Position numbers and translations under genes: made by a program. From Rhodovibrio salinarum DSM 9154 (GTDB lineage Bacteria > Pseudomonadota > Alphaproteobacteria > Kiloniellales > Rhodovibrionaceae), in assembly GCF_000515255.1 (NCBI RefSeq), contig NZ_KI911559.1:1878824-1942823 (forward strand): a stretch of DNA of 64,000 nucleotides. The letters run 5' to 3'. Below are positions 10,135 to 18,254 of this stretch, in pieces; the stretch's first letter is position 1; each line of letters starts with the position of its first letter. The notes under the pieces are model-generated. The model was not told where the DNA came from and ran no database searches. It was given only the letters and a program-made list of their open reading frames with translations.

Positions 10135-11229
10135 ATGCTGGGTACCGTGCCGCGGGAGCTTCCGCAGAAGATCGGCTTCGTAGTCGTGCCGCGCTTCTCA
10201 ATGATCGGGTTGATGAGCGCGATCGAGACCCTGCGGCTTGCTAACCGCTTGGCTGGCAAGACTCTTTATCGTTGGCCGTTGCTAACGATATCGGGCGAGC
10301 CGCTGGCGGCATCGAACGGCTTTCACCTGACGCCCGACGGGGATCTGGAGTCGGGCAACGATCTGCAGACGGTGGCGGTCTGTGCGGGAATCGACGCGCA
10401 CAAGGTAACCGACAAGACCCTGATAAACTGGCTGCGCAAGCTGGACCGCAAGGGGGTCGACCTGGGGGCGATCGGGACCGGAAGCTACGTCCTGGCGCGT
10501 GCCGGTCTCTTGGAAGGGTACAACTGCACGATCCACTGGGAAGCGTTGGCGGCCTTCGCAGAGGATTTCCCCGAACTCGAGGTCACCACGGAACTGTTCG
10601 AGATCGACCGTCAACGCTTCACCTGCGCTGGCGGGACTGCGGGCATCGACATGATGTTGAACATGATTGCCATGCAGCACGGCCACGAGTTGGCTGCGCG
10701 GGTGGCCGACCAGTTCATGCACGAGCGTATCCGCGACCGCCACGACCACCAGCGGATTTCCTTGCCGGCGCGCCTGGGGGTCCGTCACCCCAAGCTGCTG
10801 TCGGTGATCGACCTGATGGAAAAGCATCTGGAGGACCCGCTGTCGCGCGCCGACCTCGCGCGCACCTCCGGCTTGTCGACGCGCCAGCTGGAGCGGCTGT
10901 TCCGCAAGTACCTCGGCCGCTCGCCGGCGCGCTATTATCTGGAGTTGCGGCTGAACAAGGCGCGTCTCTTGCTGCTGCAGACCAACATGTCGGTGATCGA
11001 CGTCGCGCTTGCCTGCGGCTTCGTCTCCGCCAGCCACTTCTCCAAGTGCTACCGCGACTTCTTCGGCCGCACGCCGCGCAAGGAGCGCGGTCTGCCCAGC
11101 GAGGACGAGGGCGGCTCGGCCGAACTCGACGAATTGGACGCCAATCAGGCGCGTGCCCAGGTGGATAAACAGGCCAACAGGAAGTCCGGAAAGCAAGTCG
11201 GCCCGCAGACGCCGGTCGCCGGGAAATAG
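10135..11229 (+). CDS. gbdR: GlxA-family AraC-type regulator, GbdR-like
   Basis: A 364-residue protein with an N-terminal DJ-1/PfpI-like sensor domain (residues about 10-190) and a C-terminal AraC helix-turn-helix pair (about 225-325, with LSRADLARTSGLSTRQLERL and ACGFVSASHFSKCYRDFFG). The usual nucleophile elbow of the DJ-1 fold reads AIGTGSYVLARAGLL, with no cysteine, so it senses rather than catalyses. This architecture and its divergent position beside soxB match GbdR, the activator of glycine betaine, dimethylglycine and sarcosine catabolism. The acidic tail after residue 325 is unconserved-looking. The exact ligand is inferred. Confidence 0.82.
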   Translation: MLGTVPRELPQKIGFVVVPRFSMIGLMSAIETLRLANRLAGKTLYRWPLLTISGEPLAASNGFHLTPDGDLESGNDLQTVAVCAGIDAHKVTDKTLINWLRKLDRKGVDLGAIGTGSYVLARAGLLEGYNCTIHWEALAAFAEDFPELEVTTELFEIDRQRFTCAGGTAGIDMMLNMIAMQHGHELAARVADQFMHERIRDRHDHQRISLPARLGVRHPKLLSVIDLMEKHLEDPLSRADLARTSGLSTRQLERLFRKYLGRSPARYYLELRLNKARLLLLQTNMSVIDVALACGFVSASHFSKCYRDFFGRTPRKERGLPSEDEGGSAELDELDANQARAQVDKQANRKSGKQVGPQTPVAGK

Positions 11230-11294
11230 CCCCGCCGGGCGGCATCCCGTCGGCAATCCTGACAACAGAATCAGAGTTTTATGGGGAGAGTTTG

Positions 11295-12140
11295 ATGTAT
11301 CGGTCGGATCTCCTGCAGGACAAGCGCGTGCTGATCACCGGGGGTGGCAGTGGGCTCGGCAAGTCGCTCGGCCGACGGGTCCTGGAACTCGGCGCGCATC
11401 TCGTGATCTGCGGCCGCCGGGCGGATACGCTGGATGCGACCCGGGCGGAGTTCGACGCCGACTTTCCGGGGCGCACGGCCAGCCACGTCTGCGACATTCG
11501 CGATGCGGACGCGGTCGAGGCGATGCTGGAGACGATCTGGCAGGACGGGCCGCTGGACGCGCTGGTCAACAACGCCGCTGGCAATTTCCTGGCCAAGTCG
11601 GAGGAACTGAGCCCGCGGGCGTTCGACGCGATCACGGGCATCGTCCTGAATGGGACGGCCTACGTCACGCTCGGATGTGGGCGGCGCTGGCTGCGCGACG
11701 GGCATGTGGGCACGGTGCTGTCGATCGTCGCCACCTACGCCTGGACGGGCAGTGCCTACGTCGTGCCCAGCGCCTGCGCCAAGGCCGGCGTACGCGCGCT
11801 CACGCAGTCGCTGGCGGTGGAATGGGGCGACCGGAACATCCGTCTGAACGCGATCGCGCCGGGCCCGTTCCCGACCGAGGGGGCCTGGGACCGTCTGGTT
11901 CCCACCCAGGAGCTGGAGGACACCTGGCGCAACCGGATTCCGGCCAAGCGCTTCGGGGAGCACGGCGAACTCGCGGACCTTGCGGTGTTCCTGTTGGCCG
12001 ACCAGTCCAGCTACATCAACGGCGAGGTGGTCGCGATCGACGGCGGCGAGTGGCTGAAAGGTGCCGGCCAGTTCAACTTCATGGACGCCCTGAGCGAACA
12101 GCAGTGGGATGCCATGAACCCGAAGCGGAAAAAGGGGTAG
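11295..12140 (+). CDS. SDR oxidoreductase of the 2,4-dienoyl-CoA reductase type
   Basis: A 281-residue short-chain dehydrogenase with cofactor motif TGGGSGLGKSLGRR near residue 18 and NNAAGNF. The usual YxxxK catalytic pair is replaced: the segment reads TYAWTGSAYVVPSACAKAGV, with serine before the lysine. This is the pattern of mitochondrial-type 2,4-dienoyl-CoA reductases, so reduction of an enoyl- or dienoyl-CoA is likely. I start at the ATG at 11295, after a GGGGAGAG ribosome binding site; a TTG one codon earlier is also possible. It lies 65 bases after gbdR on the same strand, but a link to betaine metabolism is not evident. Confidence 0.8.
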   Translation: MYRSDLLQDKRVLITGGGSGLGKSLGRRVLELGAHLVICGRRADTLDATRAEFDADFPGRTASHVCDIRDADAVEAMLETIWQDGPLDALVNNAAGNFLAKSEELSPRAFDAITGIVLNGTAYVTLGCGRRWLRDGHVGTVLSIVATYAWTGSAYVVPSACAKAGVRALTQSLAVEWGDRNIRLNAIAPGPFPTEGAWDRLVPTQELEDTWRNRIPAKRFGEHGELADLAVFLLADQSSYINGEVVAIDGGEWLKGAGQFNFMDALSEQQWDAMNPKRKKG

Positions 12141-12344
12141 GCGGGGGCGCCCATGCGGCGTCCGGGCGCGCCGCGCACGGGCTTTGCAAGGGGGCGCGCG
12201 CTTGGCTAGGGTGACGCGCGCTTTCAGCCCGCCGCTTGCAAGCTGTGCGGTGGGCTGCTTTATGACGCACCAGATTGACGCACATCCGCGCATCCGTCCG
12301 CTTGCGGGCAGCGCGCCAACCCGGGCACGAGGGCCGATACCGCC

Positions 12345-12986
12345 GTGAGTGATATCTTCCGCGAGGTCGACGAGGAGATCCGCAAGGAACGTTACGCGAC
12401 CCTGTGGAAGAAGTACGGGGTCTTCGTGATTGCCGCCGCCGTGGTGCTTGTCCTGGCGGTCGCGGGCTATCAGGGCTGGCAGCAATGGCAGCGCAGTCAG
12501 GCCCTTGATGCATCCGACAGCTACAACGCCGCCGTTCAGTTGCTGCAACAGGATGAGACCGAGCAGGGCCTGCAAAAGTTGGCCGAGATGTCCGATCCGT
12601 CCGGCAGCGGCTATGCCCTGTTGGCGGCCTTCCGCCGCGCGGAGCTGCTGGCCGAGCAGGGGGAGACGGAGCAGGCCGTCCAGATCTGGGACCGGATTGC
12701 GGATAGTGGCGGCAACGATCCGCTGCGCGAGCTTGCCACGGTGTTCGCGGTCGTCCATCAGGTCGACAGCGGCGATCCCGAGCAGCTGGCTGAGCAGTTG
12801 CAGCCGCTCGCCTCTCAGGAAAGCCCATACCGCTGGACGGCGCTGGAGCTGCAGGCAACGCTCGCCCACAAACAGGGCGACGACGCGAAAGCCGTCGAGT
12901 TGTTCAAGCAGATCGCCGACGGTAGCGATGTGCCCCCGGCCCAGCGCCGCCGTGCCACCCAAATGCTGGAGCTGCTGCAGGAATGA
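12345..12986 (+). CDS. YfgM-like tetratricopeptide membrane protein
   Basis: A 213-residue protein starting at GTG. A short cytosolic N-terminus (SDIFREVDEEIRKERYATLW) precedes one membrane helix at about residues 26-46, followed by a periplasmic TPR-like helical region. This matches the TPR_21/YfgM family, a SecYEG-associated partner in folding of exported proteins. It overlaps the BamB-like gene by four bases (ATGA), and der follows. The yfgM-bamB-der order is conserved in proteobacteria and supports the call. Confidence 0.85.
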   Translation: MSDIFREVDEEIRKERYATLWKKYGVFVIAAAVVLVLAVAGYQGWQQWQRSQALDASDSYNAAVQLLQQDETEQGLQKLAEMSDPSGSGYALLAAFRRAELLAEQGETEQAVQIWDRIADSGGNDPLRELATVFAVVHQVDSGDPEQLAEQLQPLASQESPYRWTALELQATLAHKQGDDAKAVELFKQIADGSDVPPAQRRRATQMLELLQE

Positions 12987-14296
12987 TTCGCGCGCTACTG
13001 CGCCATGGCGCCCTCGCCGGGCTTGTACTCACACTGGCCGCCTGCAGCTGGTTCGAAGAGGATCCCGACCGTCTGGAAGGCGAGCGGATCGACGTGCTCG
13101 GCCCCGAACAGCGGTTGAGCCCGGACGAGACCATCCAGGACCGACAGGTTCAGCTGCCGCGTCCCTACGTCAACGCCGAATGGCCGCAGCCCGGCGGCAA
13201 TCCGAGTCATGCCATGTTCCATCTGGAACTGGGCGATTCCCCATCGCGCGATTGGTCGGTGGACGTCGGCGAATCCTCCGACGACCGTCAGCAGATCATG
13301 AGCCAGCCGGTCGTGGCGGATGGCCGGGTCTATGCCATGGATGCCGTGGCCACGGTCGGCGCCTATGACGTCGAAGATGGCGCAACTGTTTGGCGGCGCG
13401 AGCTGATCGAGGACGCCGATGGGGTGTTCGGCGGCGGGGTCGCGTTCGCCGACGGTCGGCTGTTCGTCACCACTGGCGCCGGCCGGGTGTTCGCGCTCGA
13501 CGCCGAGACGGGCGAGACCGTCTGGACCTATGACGCCAGCGCGCCGATGCGCGCTGGCCCGACGGTACGTGATGGGCGCGTCTATGCGGTGACGATCATC
13601 AACGAAACGGTCGCTCTGTCGACCCGCGACGGCAGCGAAATCTGGACCCACCAGGGGATCGAGGAGCAGGCGGGCCTGCTCGGCTCCGCCAGCCCGGCGG
13701 CCACCGGCGCTTCTGTCCTGGTCGCTTATTCCTCGGGCGAGCTGTACGCGCTCCTGCCGGAGAACGGGCGCTCGCTGTGGAGCGACAGCCTGGCCGGGAT
13801 CGCCCGGACGGACTCTGTCGCCAACCTGACCGATGTGCGTGCCAAACCGGTGGCCGACGGCAACCGTGTCTACGCCATTTCCAACGCCAACCGCATGGCC
13901 GCGATCGACACCCGCCGTGGCGCACGCGTCTGGGATGAGCGCCTGGCCGGGATGGAGATGCCCTGGATCGCCGGCGACTGGCTGTTCATGGTGACTGTTC
14001 GCAGCGAACTCTTGGCCTTGGAGCGCGAGACCGGCCGGATCCGCTGGGTGACCCAGCTGGCGCAATGGGAGGACCCGGACGATAAGGACGGGCCGATCGT
14101 CTGGCAGGGGCCGGTGCTGGCTGGCGACCGACTGATCCTGCTAGGATCCAACGGCAAGGCGGTGTCCGTGTCGCCCTACAATGGCAAGGTGCTGGGGGCG
14201 ATCGATCTTCCGGGGGCACCAGCCGCGCCGCCCGTCGTCGCGGACGAAACGCTTTACATCCTGACCGACGACGCCACCCTGGCGGCTTACCGCTAG
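12983..14296 (+). CDS. bamB: BamB-like outer membrane lipoprotein with PQQ-type beta-propeller
   Basis: A 437-residue lipoprotein. Signal peptide residues 1-20 end in the lipobox LTLAAC, with Cys21 as the lipidation site. The rest has repeated W-R/V-E-T-G blades typical of PQQ-like propellers (YDVEDGATVWRRE, LDAETGETVWTYD, LERETGRIRWVTQ). BamB is the accessory lipoprotein of the BAM complex that inserts outer membrane beta-barrels. Position between the YfgM-like gene and der supports this. A different PQQ-propeller lipoprotein is the alternative, but context makes it less likely. Confidence 0.87.
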   Translation: MIRALLRHGALAGLVLTLAACSWFEEDPDRLEGERIDVLGPEQRLSPDETIQDRQVQLPRPYVNAEWPQPGGNPSHAMFHLELGDSPSRDWSVDVGESSDDRQQIMSQPVVADGRVYAMDAVATVGAYDVEDGATVWRRELIEDADGVFGGGVAFADGRLFVTTGAGRVFALDAETGETVWTYDASAPMRAGPTVRDGRVYAVTIINETVALSTRDGSEIWTHQGIEEQAGLLGSASPAATGASVLVAYSSGELYALLPENGRSLWSDSLAGIARTDSVANLTDVRAKPVADGNRVYAISNANRMAAIDTRRGARVWDERLAGMEMPWIAGDWLFMVTVRSELLALERETGRIRWVTQLAQWEDPDDKDGPIVWQGPVLAGDRLILLGSNGKAVSVSPYNGKVLGAIDLPGAPAAPPVVADETLYILTDDATLAAYR

Positions 14297-14342
14297 CCCG
14301 CGCCCGGCAGCGATCCACCGACGAAACGCAACCGGTGTTCCC

Positions 14343-15707
14343 GTGACCCTGACCGTCGCCATCGTCGGCCGGCCGAACGTCGGCAAGTCGACCTTGTTCA
14401 ACCGCCTGACCGGCCGGCGCAGCGCGCTGGTCGACGATACCCCGGGCGTGACCCGCGACCGGCGCGAGGGCGAGGGCAAGCTGTTCGACTTGACCTTCCG
14501 GCTGTTCGATACCGCCGGGTTGGAGGACGTCGACGACGATAGCCTCGAGGCGCGCATGCGCCGGCAGAGCGAGATCGCGATCGAGGAAGCCGACGTCGTC
14601 CTGATGATGCTGGACGCGCGCGCCGGCGTCACCGCCACGGACGAGATCTTCGCCGACAAGCTGCGCCGCGGCGACAAGCCGGTGCTGGTGCTCGCCAACA
14701 AGTGCGAGGGGCAGGCGGGGGCGGCCGGTCTGGCGGAGGCGTTCACGCTCGGCCTCGGCGATCCCGTGGCCTTTTCCGCCGAACATGGCATCGGCCTGGA
14801 AGAGGTACACGAATTGCTGAGCGAGGTCGCGCAGACGACCGGCCATGCCGATGAGCTCGCAGCCGACGCCGAAGCCGAGGACGCTTCGGAGGAAGCCGAT
14901 GCGGGGCCGCTGCGCCTCGCCATCGTCGGCCGGCCGAACGCCGGCAAGTCGACGCTGGTCAACCGCCTGCTCGGTGAGGAGCGACTGCTGACCGGGCCGG
15001 AAGCCGGGATCACGCGCGATTCGATCGCCGTTGACTGGGTCTACAAGGACCGCGAGATCAAGCTGGTCGATACCGCCGGCCTGCGCCGCAAGGCGCGGGT
15101 TGACCAGAAGCTGGAGAAGCTCGCGGTCGCGGATGCGCTGCGGGCGGTGCAGTTCGCCCATGTGGTCGTGCTGGTGATCGACGCCGAACAGGGTCTGGAC
15201 AAGCAGGACCTGACGATCGCCAACCAGACGATTGAAGAGGGGCGGGCGCTCGTCCTCGCGCTCAACAAGTGGGATGCGGTCGGCGAGAAGGAGCCGGTGC
15301 GCAGCGCCGTCTCCGATCGCCTGACCCGCTCGCTGCCGCAGGTCAAGGGCGTCCCCGTCGTCCCCGTCTCGGGGCTCAAGGGGACGGGCATGCAGAAGCT
15401 GCTGGATCAGGTGCTGCGGGTCTACGACCTGTGGAATCGCAAGTTCGCGACCCCTGATCTGAACCAGTGGCTGTCCGAGGTTGAGGCCGCCAATCCGCCG
15501 CCCAGCGTCGGCGGCAAGCGCTGCCGGCTGAAGTACGTCTCCCAGCCCAAGGCCCGGCCGCCGACCTTCGTGCTGTTCTGCTCGCGTCCGAAGGACCTGT
15601 CGGATTCCTACCTGCGCTATCTGGAAAACGAGCTGCGGCACGACTTCGACCTGCCGGCCGTGCCCGTGCGCTTCCACCTGAAAAAGAGCAAGAACCCCTA
15701 CGCGTAA
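14343..15707 (+). CDS. der: Ribosome biogenesis GTPase Der
   Basis: A 454-residue double GTPase. Domain one starts with VAIVGRPNVGKSTLFNRL near residue 5, with switch DTPGVTRDRREG and DTAGLE. An acidic linker around residues 173-190 leads to the second G domain (LAIVGRPNAGKSTLVNRLL, DTAGLRRKARV, NKWD). A KH-like domain closes the protein (LKYVSQPKARPPTFVLFC). Der acts in late assembly of the 50S subunit. The start is GTG, 46 bases after bamB. Length and motif order are normal. Confidence 0.98.
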   Translation: MTLTVAIVGRPNVGKSTLFNRLTGRRSALVDDTPGVTRDRREGEGKLFDLTFRLFDTAGLEDVDDDSLEARMRRQSEIAIEEADVVLMMLDARAGVTATDEIFADKLRRGDKPVLVLANKCEGQAGAAGLAEAFTLGLGDPVAFSAEHGIGLEEVHELLSEVAQTTGHADELAADAEAEDASEEADAGPLRLAIVGRPNAGKSTLVNRLLGEERLLTGPEAGITRDSIAVDWVYKDREIKLVDTAGLRRKARVDQKLEKLAVADALRAVQFAHVVVLVIDAEQGLDKQDLTIANQTIEEGRALVLALNKWDAVGEKEPVRSAVSDRLTRSLPQVKGVPVVPVSGLKGTGMQKLLDQVLRVYDLWNRKFATPDLNQWLSEVEAANPPPSVGGKRCRLKYVSQPKARPPTFVLFCSRPKDLSDSYLRYLENELRHDFDLPAVPVRFHLKKSKNPYA

Positions 15708-15770
15708 GGGGCATGCGTGCCAGCCGCAAAGGACGTCGCCGTCAAGCGGCCGTGGCTACCGGTGCTTGCG

Positions 15771-16394
15771 TTACGGCAGGTGCAGCAGCACCGGCAGATA
15801 GCCTAGGCGGTGCAGCGCCTCGATGCCTTCGGCGACGGGGAGTGCTAGCAGCATCAGGCTGGCGTCCCGCAGGGTGATGAGCAGGAGGCGCGGCCGAACC
15901 TCGACGGTTTCCGCGTCATGCCAGTGCGCGTCGGGGGAGAGCCAGCGTGGCACGCTGCGCATGTATTCGAGGTAAGCAACCGGGAAGTGTTCGGTCAGAT
16001 ATGCCTCTTCACGGCGGATCACAATGTCCAGAATCGCTGCCGCCGCCGCGGCAAGCAAGGCGCCCATGACGATGCTGCCGCTGGTTGCACCGATCCCAAA
16101 TGCCCCCATGACGGAGAAAACGTAGAGGGGATTGCGGCTCAGGCTGTAGGGGCCTTCGGTCACGAGCGTGCGCTTCTTGCGTCCCCCGATGTAGAGGGTA
16201 CACCACGTGCGTCCGAGGACAGCGAGCGCGATGACCGCAAAGCCGGCGATCTCGATCGTTTGTTCGCTGGGGCCTTCAGCTGTCCAGGCCGGTACGCTTG
16301 CGAGAAACGCGGCGTTGAAGCTGGCGGCGACAAGCCACAGGGCACGCTTGCGAGCGTGTTGAAGTTTTGACAGTCGTGAGGCCTCGCCCTTCAT
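15771..16394 (-). CDS. Isoprenylcysteine carboxyl methyltransferase-like membrane protein
   Basis: A 207-residue integral membrane protein with four or more hydrophobic segments. The conserved core is TLVTEGPYSLSRNPLYVFS near residue 85, then a late RREEAYLTEHFPVAYLEYMRSVPRWL. This is the PEMT/ICMT-type methyltransferase pattern. The substrate is unknown; bacterial members methylate lipids or other membrane molecules using SAM. It converges with der and lies downstream of the first PepSY gene on the same strand, separated from it by a GC hairpin and G-tracts, so it may be a separate unit. Confidence 0.75.
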   Translation of the reverse strand: MKGEASRLSKLQHARKRALWLVAASFNAAFLASVPAWTAEGPSEQTIEIAGFAVIALAVLGRTWCTLYIGGRKKRTLVTEGPYSLSRNPLYVFSVMGAFGIGATSGSIVMGALLAAAAAAILDIVIRREEAYLTEHFPVAYLEYMRSVPRWLSPDAHWHDAETVEVRPRLLLITLRDASLMLLALPVAEGIEALHRLGYLPVLLHLP

Positions 16395-16417
16395 GCGCCA
16401 TTACCTCGTCTGGTTTT

Positions 16418-16454
16418 GGGGGGTATGGGGTGATGTTGTGGGGGCGTCGCTGGG
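16418..16454 (+). other. G-tract cluster, possible G-quadruplex
   Basis: Four runs of three or more G occur on the plus strand at 16418-16423, 16427-16430, 16440-16444 and 16452-16454, with loops of 3, 9 and 7 bases. The cluster begins 24 bases before the start codon of the ICMT-like gene, on its template strand. It could fold as a G-quadruplex, but long loops make this uncertain. Confidence 0.4.
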
Positions 16455-16465
16455 AGCGGCAGGCA

Positions 16466-16498
16466 CCCCCGCCGCCGGGGCGGGCACGGCGGCGGGGG
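16466..16498. terminator. GC-rich hairpin downstream of the first PepSY gene
   Basis: A perfect 11-bp inverted repeat, CCCCCGCCGCC at 16466-16476 and GGCGGCGGGGG at 16488-16498, with an 11-base loop. It lies 31 bases past the stop of the minus-strand PepSY gene. No T-run follows on the minus strand, so it is a weak intrinsic terminator or an RNA-stabilising hairpin. Confidence 0.45.
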
Positions 16499-16529
16499 CC
16501 GACGGACGCGCGGGGAGTCCAGACGCGCG

Positions 16530-16892
16530 TCAGTCGTTGTCCTCGCGGCTCAGGACCTTGCCGGTGACGGCATCGACCTTGAGCTCGACCCGGCGGCCCT
16601 CGGCATCGCGGGCGTCGACCTCGTAGCGGTCCGGGCCATCGCGCTCGACTTCGCGGATGTCGCTGTAGCCTTGCCGGCTGAGCTTCCCTATGACCTCTTC
16701 CATCGGCATTGTCCGCTGACCGGTCTGGAGCTTGTTCGTATCATCGCGACTCTGCTGCTGGACGCTTTGGCCGGTGTCCCCAGCGCCGCCGCTGCTGGCG
16801 GCGTGGGTGGCCTGGATGCCGTTCAGGGCAACTGTGCCCGCAGCGCTGGCGAGCACCAGGGCACTGGCCAGAAGAAGCGAACGGGTACGCAT
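16530..16892 (-). CDS. Secreted PepSY-domain protein
   Basis: A 120-residue protein with an N-terminal signal peptide (RTRSLLLASALVLASAAGTV, cleavage probably near THA|AS around residue 31). A glutamine- and serine-rich linker precedes one PepSY domain at about residues 60-117. The domain has the typical MEEVIGKLSRQGYSDIREVE and VDAVTGKVLSRE patterns. PepSY domains are periplasmic and often sit beside two-component systems or peptidases. It is 75 bases downstream of the cytochrome b561-like gene on the same strand, likely one operon. Specific ligand unknown. Confidence 0.82.
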   Translation of the reverse strand: MRTRSLLLASALVLASAAGTVALNGIQATHAASSGGAGDTGQSVQQQSRDDTNKLQTGQRTMPMEEVIGKLSRQGYSDIREVERDGPDRYEVDARDAEGRRVELKVDAVTGKVLSREDND

Positions 16893-16967
16893 GGTGCGCC
16901 TCCTTTGATGACGATGTCGTGTGATTGAGAGCAGGGGGCTATGGCTAACTAGGTGAGGGCGGTTGGC

Positions 16968-17717
16968 TCAGTCGTCCTCGTACGCCTCGTATTCCTCTTC
17001 CTCGCCGTAGCCGGTTTCTTTGTGGTCCTCGGCCTCCGCCTGTTCGTGCTCTTCGCTTTCGAACGCGGCTTCGGTCGGGGGCCAGGGCGTGGCGCCGCTG
17101 GTGACGCCGGCAACGGCGGCGATCCCGACCGCAGCGAGCGAGGCAAGGACGCGGCTGGCGCCGGCTGGCTGGCTGTCTTGAGCACCATCGGTGTCTTCGG
17201 GCAGCTTCTTGCGGCCGTGGATCATCGCGGGCACCAGATTTTCGCCAGTCAGGATGGTCTCGGCGATCACGCCGATGACGTGCACGATCGCGATGATCAG
17301 AATCAGGTTGGCGAAGGTTTCGTGTAGCTCCTCGCCGCCGCCGAACAGGCCGGTGTAGAGGGTTGCGAGCAGAACCGCGATCATGGCGAAAATCGCGAGC
17401 CCGCCGACCGGGTTGTGGCCGACGTAGTGCTTCGGTTTGCCCGACAGCAGACCCTGGATGTGCGTCTTCACGGCATTGGGGGTGGGCAGGAAGTCGCGGA
17501 AGCGGCTGTGTTCGCTGCCCAGGAAGCCCCAGACGATGCGGAAGATCAGTAGTGCAGCGACCAGGTAGCCGGCGCCAACGTGCAGCGTAAACTCGAAGCC
17601 GTCCTCTTCGCCGCCGGTGATGTAGGCGACCGTGACGGAGGCGACCAGCAGCCAGTGAAAGGCCCGTGTGGGTAGGTCCCAGACGAAGAAGCTTTTGATC
17701 CGAGCCGGGGTCGGCAT
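16968..17717 (-). CDS. Cytochrome b561-like membrane protein with long acidic tail
   Basis: A 249-residue protein. It starts with VWDLPTRAFHWLLVASVTVAY, the first histidine-bearing helix of prokaryotic b561/Ni-Fe hydrogenase-type cytochrome b proteins. Further histidines lie in the TLHVGAGYLV, ELHETFANL and AIVHVIGVIAE helices, enough for two hemes across four membrane helices. After about residue 175 the protein changes to a low-complexity region with one more hydrophobic stretch, then a strongly acidic Glu/Asp/Tyr-rich tail (residues about 218-249). It is transcribed away from the second PepSY gene. It probably carries electrons in the membrane; the partner is unknown. Confidence 0.83.
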   Translation of the reverse strand: MPTPARIKSFFVWDLPTRAFHWLLVASVTVAYITGGEEDGFEFTLHVGAGYLVAALLIFRIVWGFLGSEHSRFRDFLPTPNAVKTHIQGLLSGKPKHYVGHNPVGGLAIFAMIAVLLATLYTGLFGGGEELHETFANLILIIAIVHVIGVIAETILTGENLVPAMIHGRKKLPEDTDGAQDSQPAGASRVLASLAAVGIAAVAGVTSGATPWPPTEAAFESEEHEQAEAEDHKETGYGEEEEYEAYEDD

Positions 17718-17788
17718 GGTCCGGTTTCCTCCTAATGGTTGTGTGGGGAGTTGCGAGCAATGTCGCGTCGGACCCTGCCGAAGCGTGG

Positions 17789-17826
17789 CTGAACGCAGCT
17801 TGAATGGGCTGTTCAGTTCACGTTCA
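17789..17826. promoter_or_regulatory. Candidate response-regulator binding site in the divergent promoter
   Basis: CTGAAC at 17789-17794 and its inverse GTTCAG at 17811-17816 flank 16 bases. Three GTTCA copies start at 17811, 17816 and 17822, giving direct repeats about 5 bases apart. OmpR/PhoP-type regulators bind such repeats. The site is between the divergent cytochrome b561-like gene and the PepSY-RR-HK genes, so autoregulation is plausible. Confidence 0.5.
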
Positions 17827-17855
17827 TCCGCGCCCGGGGTAGAAGGGCGGTTGCC

Positions 17856-18254
17856 ATGACCCGTCTGTCACCTTTTCTGCTCGCCGGCCTGCTGTTGCTT
17901 GCTCTGGGCGTTGCACCGCACGCCAGCAGCGACCATGAGCAGGCGCGCGAGGCCGTTCAGCGCGGCGAAATCCTGCCGCTGGAGGAGGTCCTCGCGCGCG
18001 TACGCCGCGATTTTGCCGGCGAGATGCTGGCGGTCGAGCTGGAGCGGGAGCAACATGATCCGTTCGACGGACAACTGGTCTACGAGGTGAAGATGCTGTC
18101 CGACGACGGGGCGGTCACCGAGCTGTACTACGACGCGCGGACGGGGGAGCTGCTGAAGGCGCGCGGTCATGGCTTGGAAGCGCACGACCGCGACGACCGC
18201 GAGCATGAGGATGGCGACGACGATCACGACAGCTGGGACTGGTTCGGCGACTGA
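17856..18254 (+). CDS. Secreted PepSY-like protein with Asp/His-rich tail
   Basis: A 132-residue protein with signal peptide at residues 1-24 (PFLLAGLLLLALGVAPHASS). One PepSY-type domain covers about residues 30-105, with EILPLEEVLARVRRDF and LYYDARTGELLKARGH. The last 28 residues are mostly Asp, His, Glu and Arg (AHDRDDREHEDGDDDHDSWD), suggesting metal binding or a flexible charged tail. Its stop overlaps the response regulator start by one base, so it is translationally coupled to the two-component system and may be its periplasmic input protein. Confidence 0.8.
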   Translation: MTRLSPFLLAGLLLLALGVAPHASSDHEQAREAVQRGEILPLEEVLARVRRDFAGEMLAVELEREQHDPFDGQLVYEVKMLSDDGAVTELYYDARTGELLKARGHGLEAHDRDDREHEDGDDDHDSWDWFGD

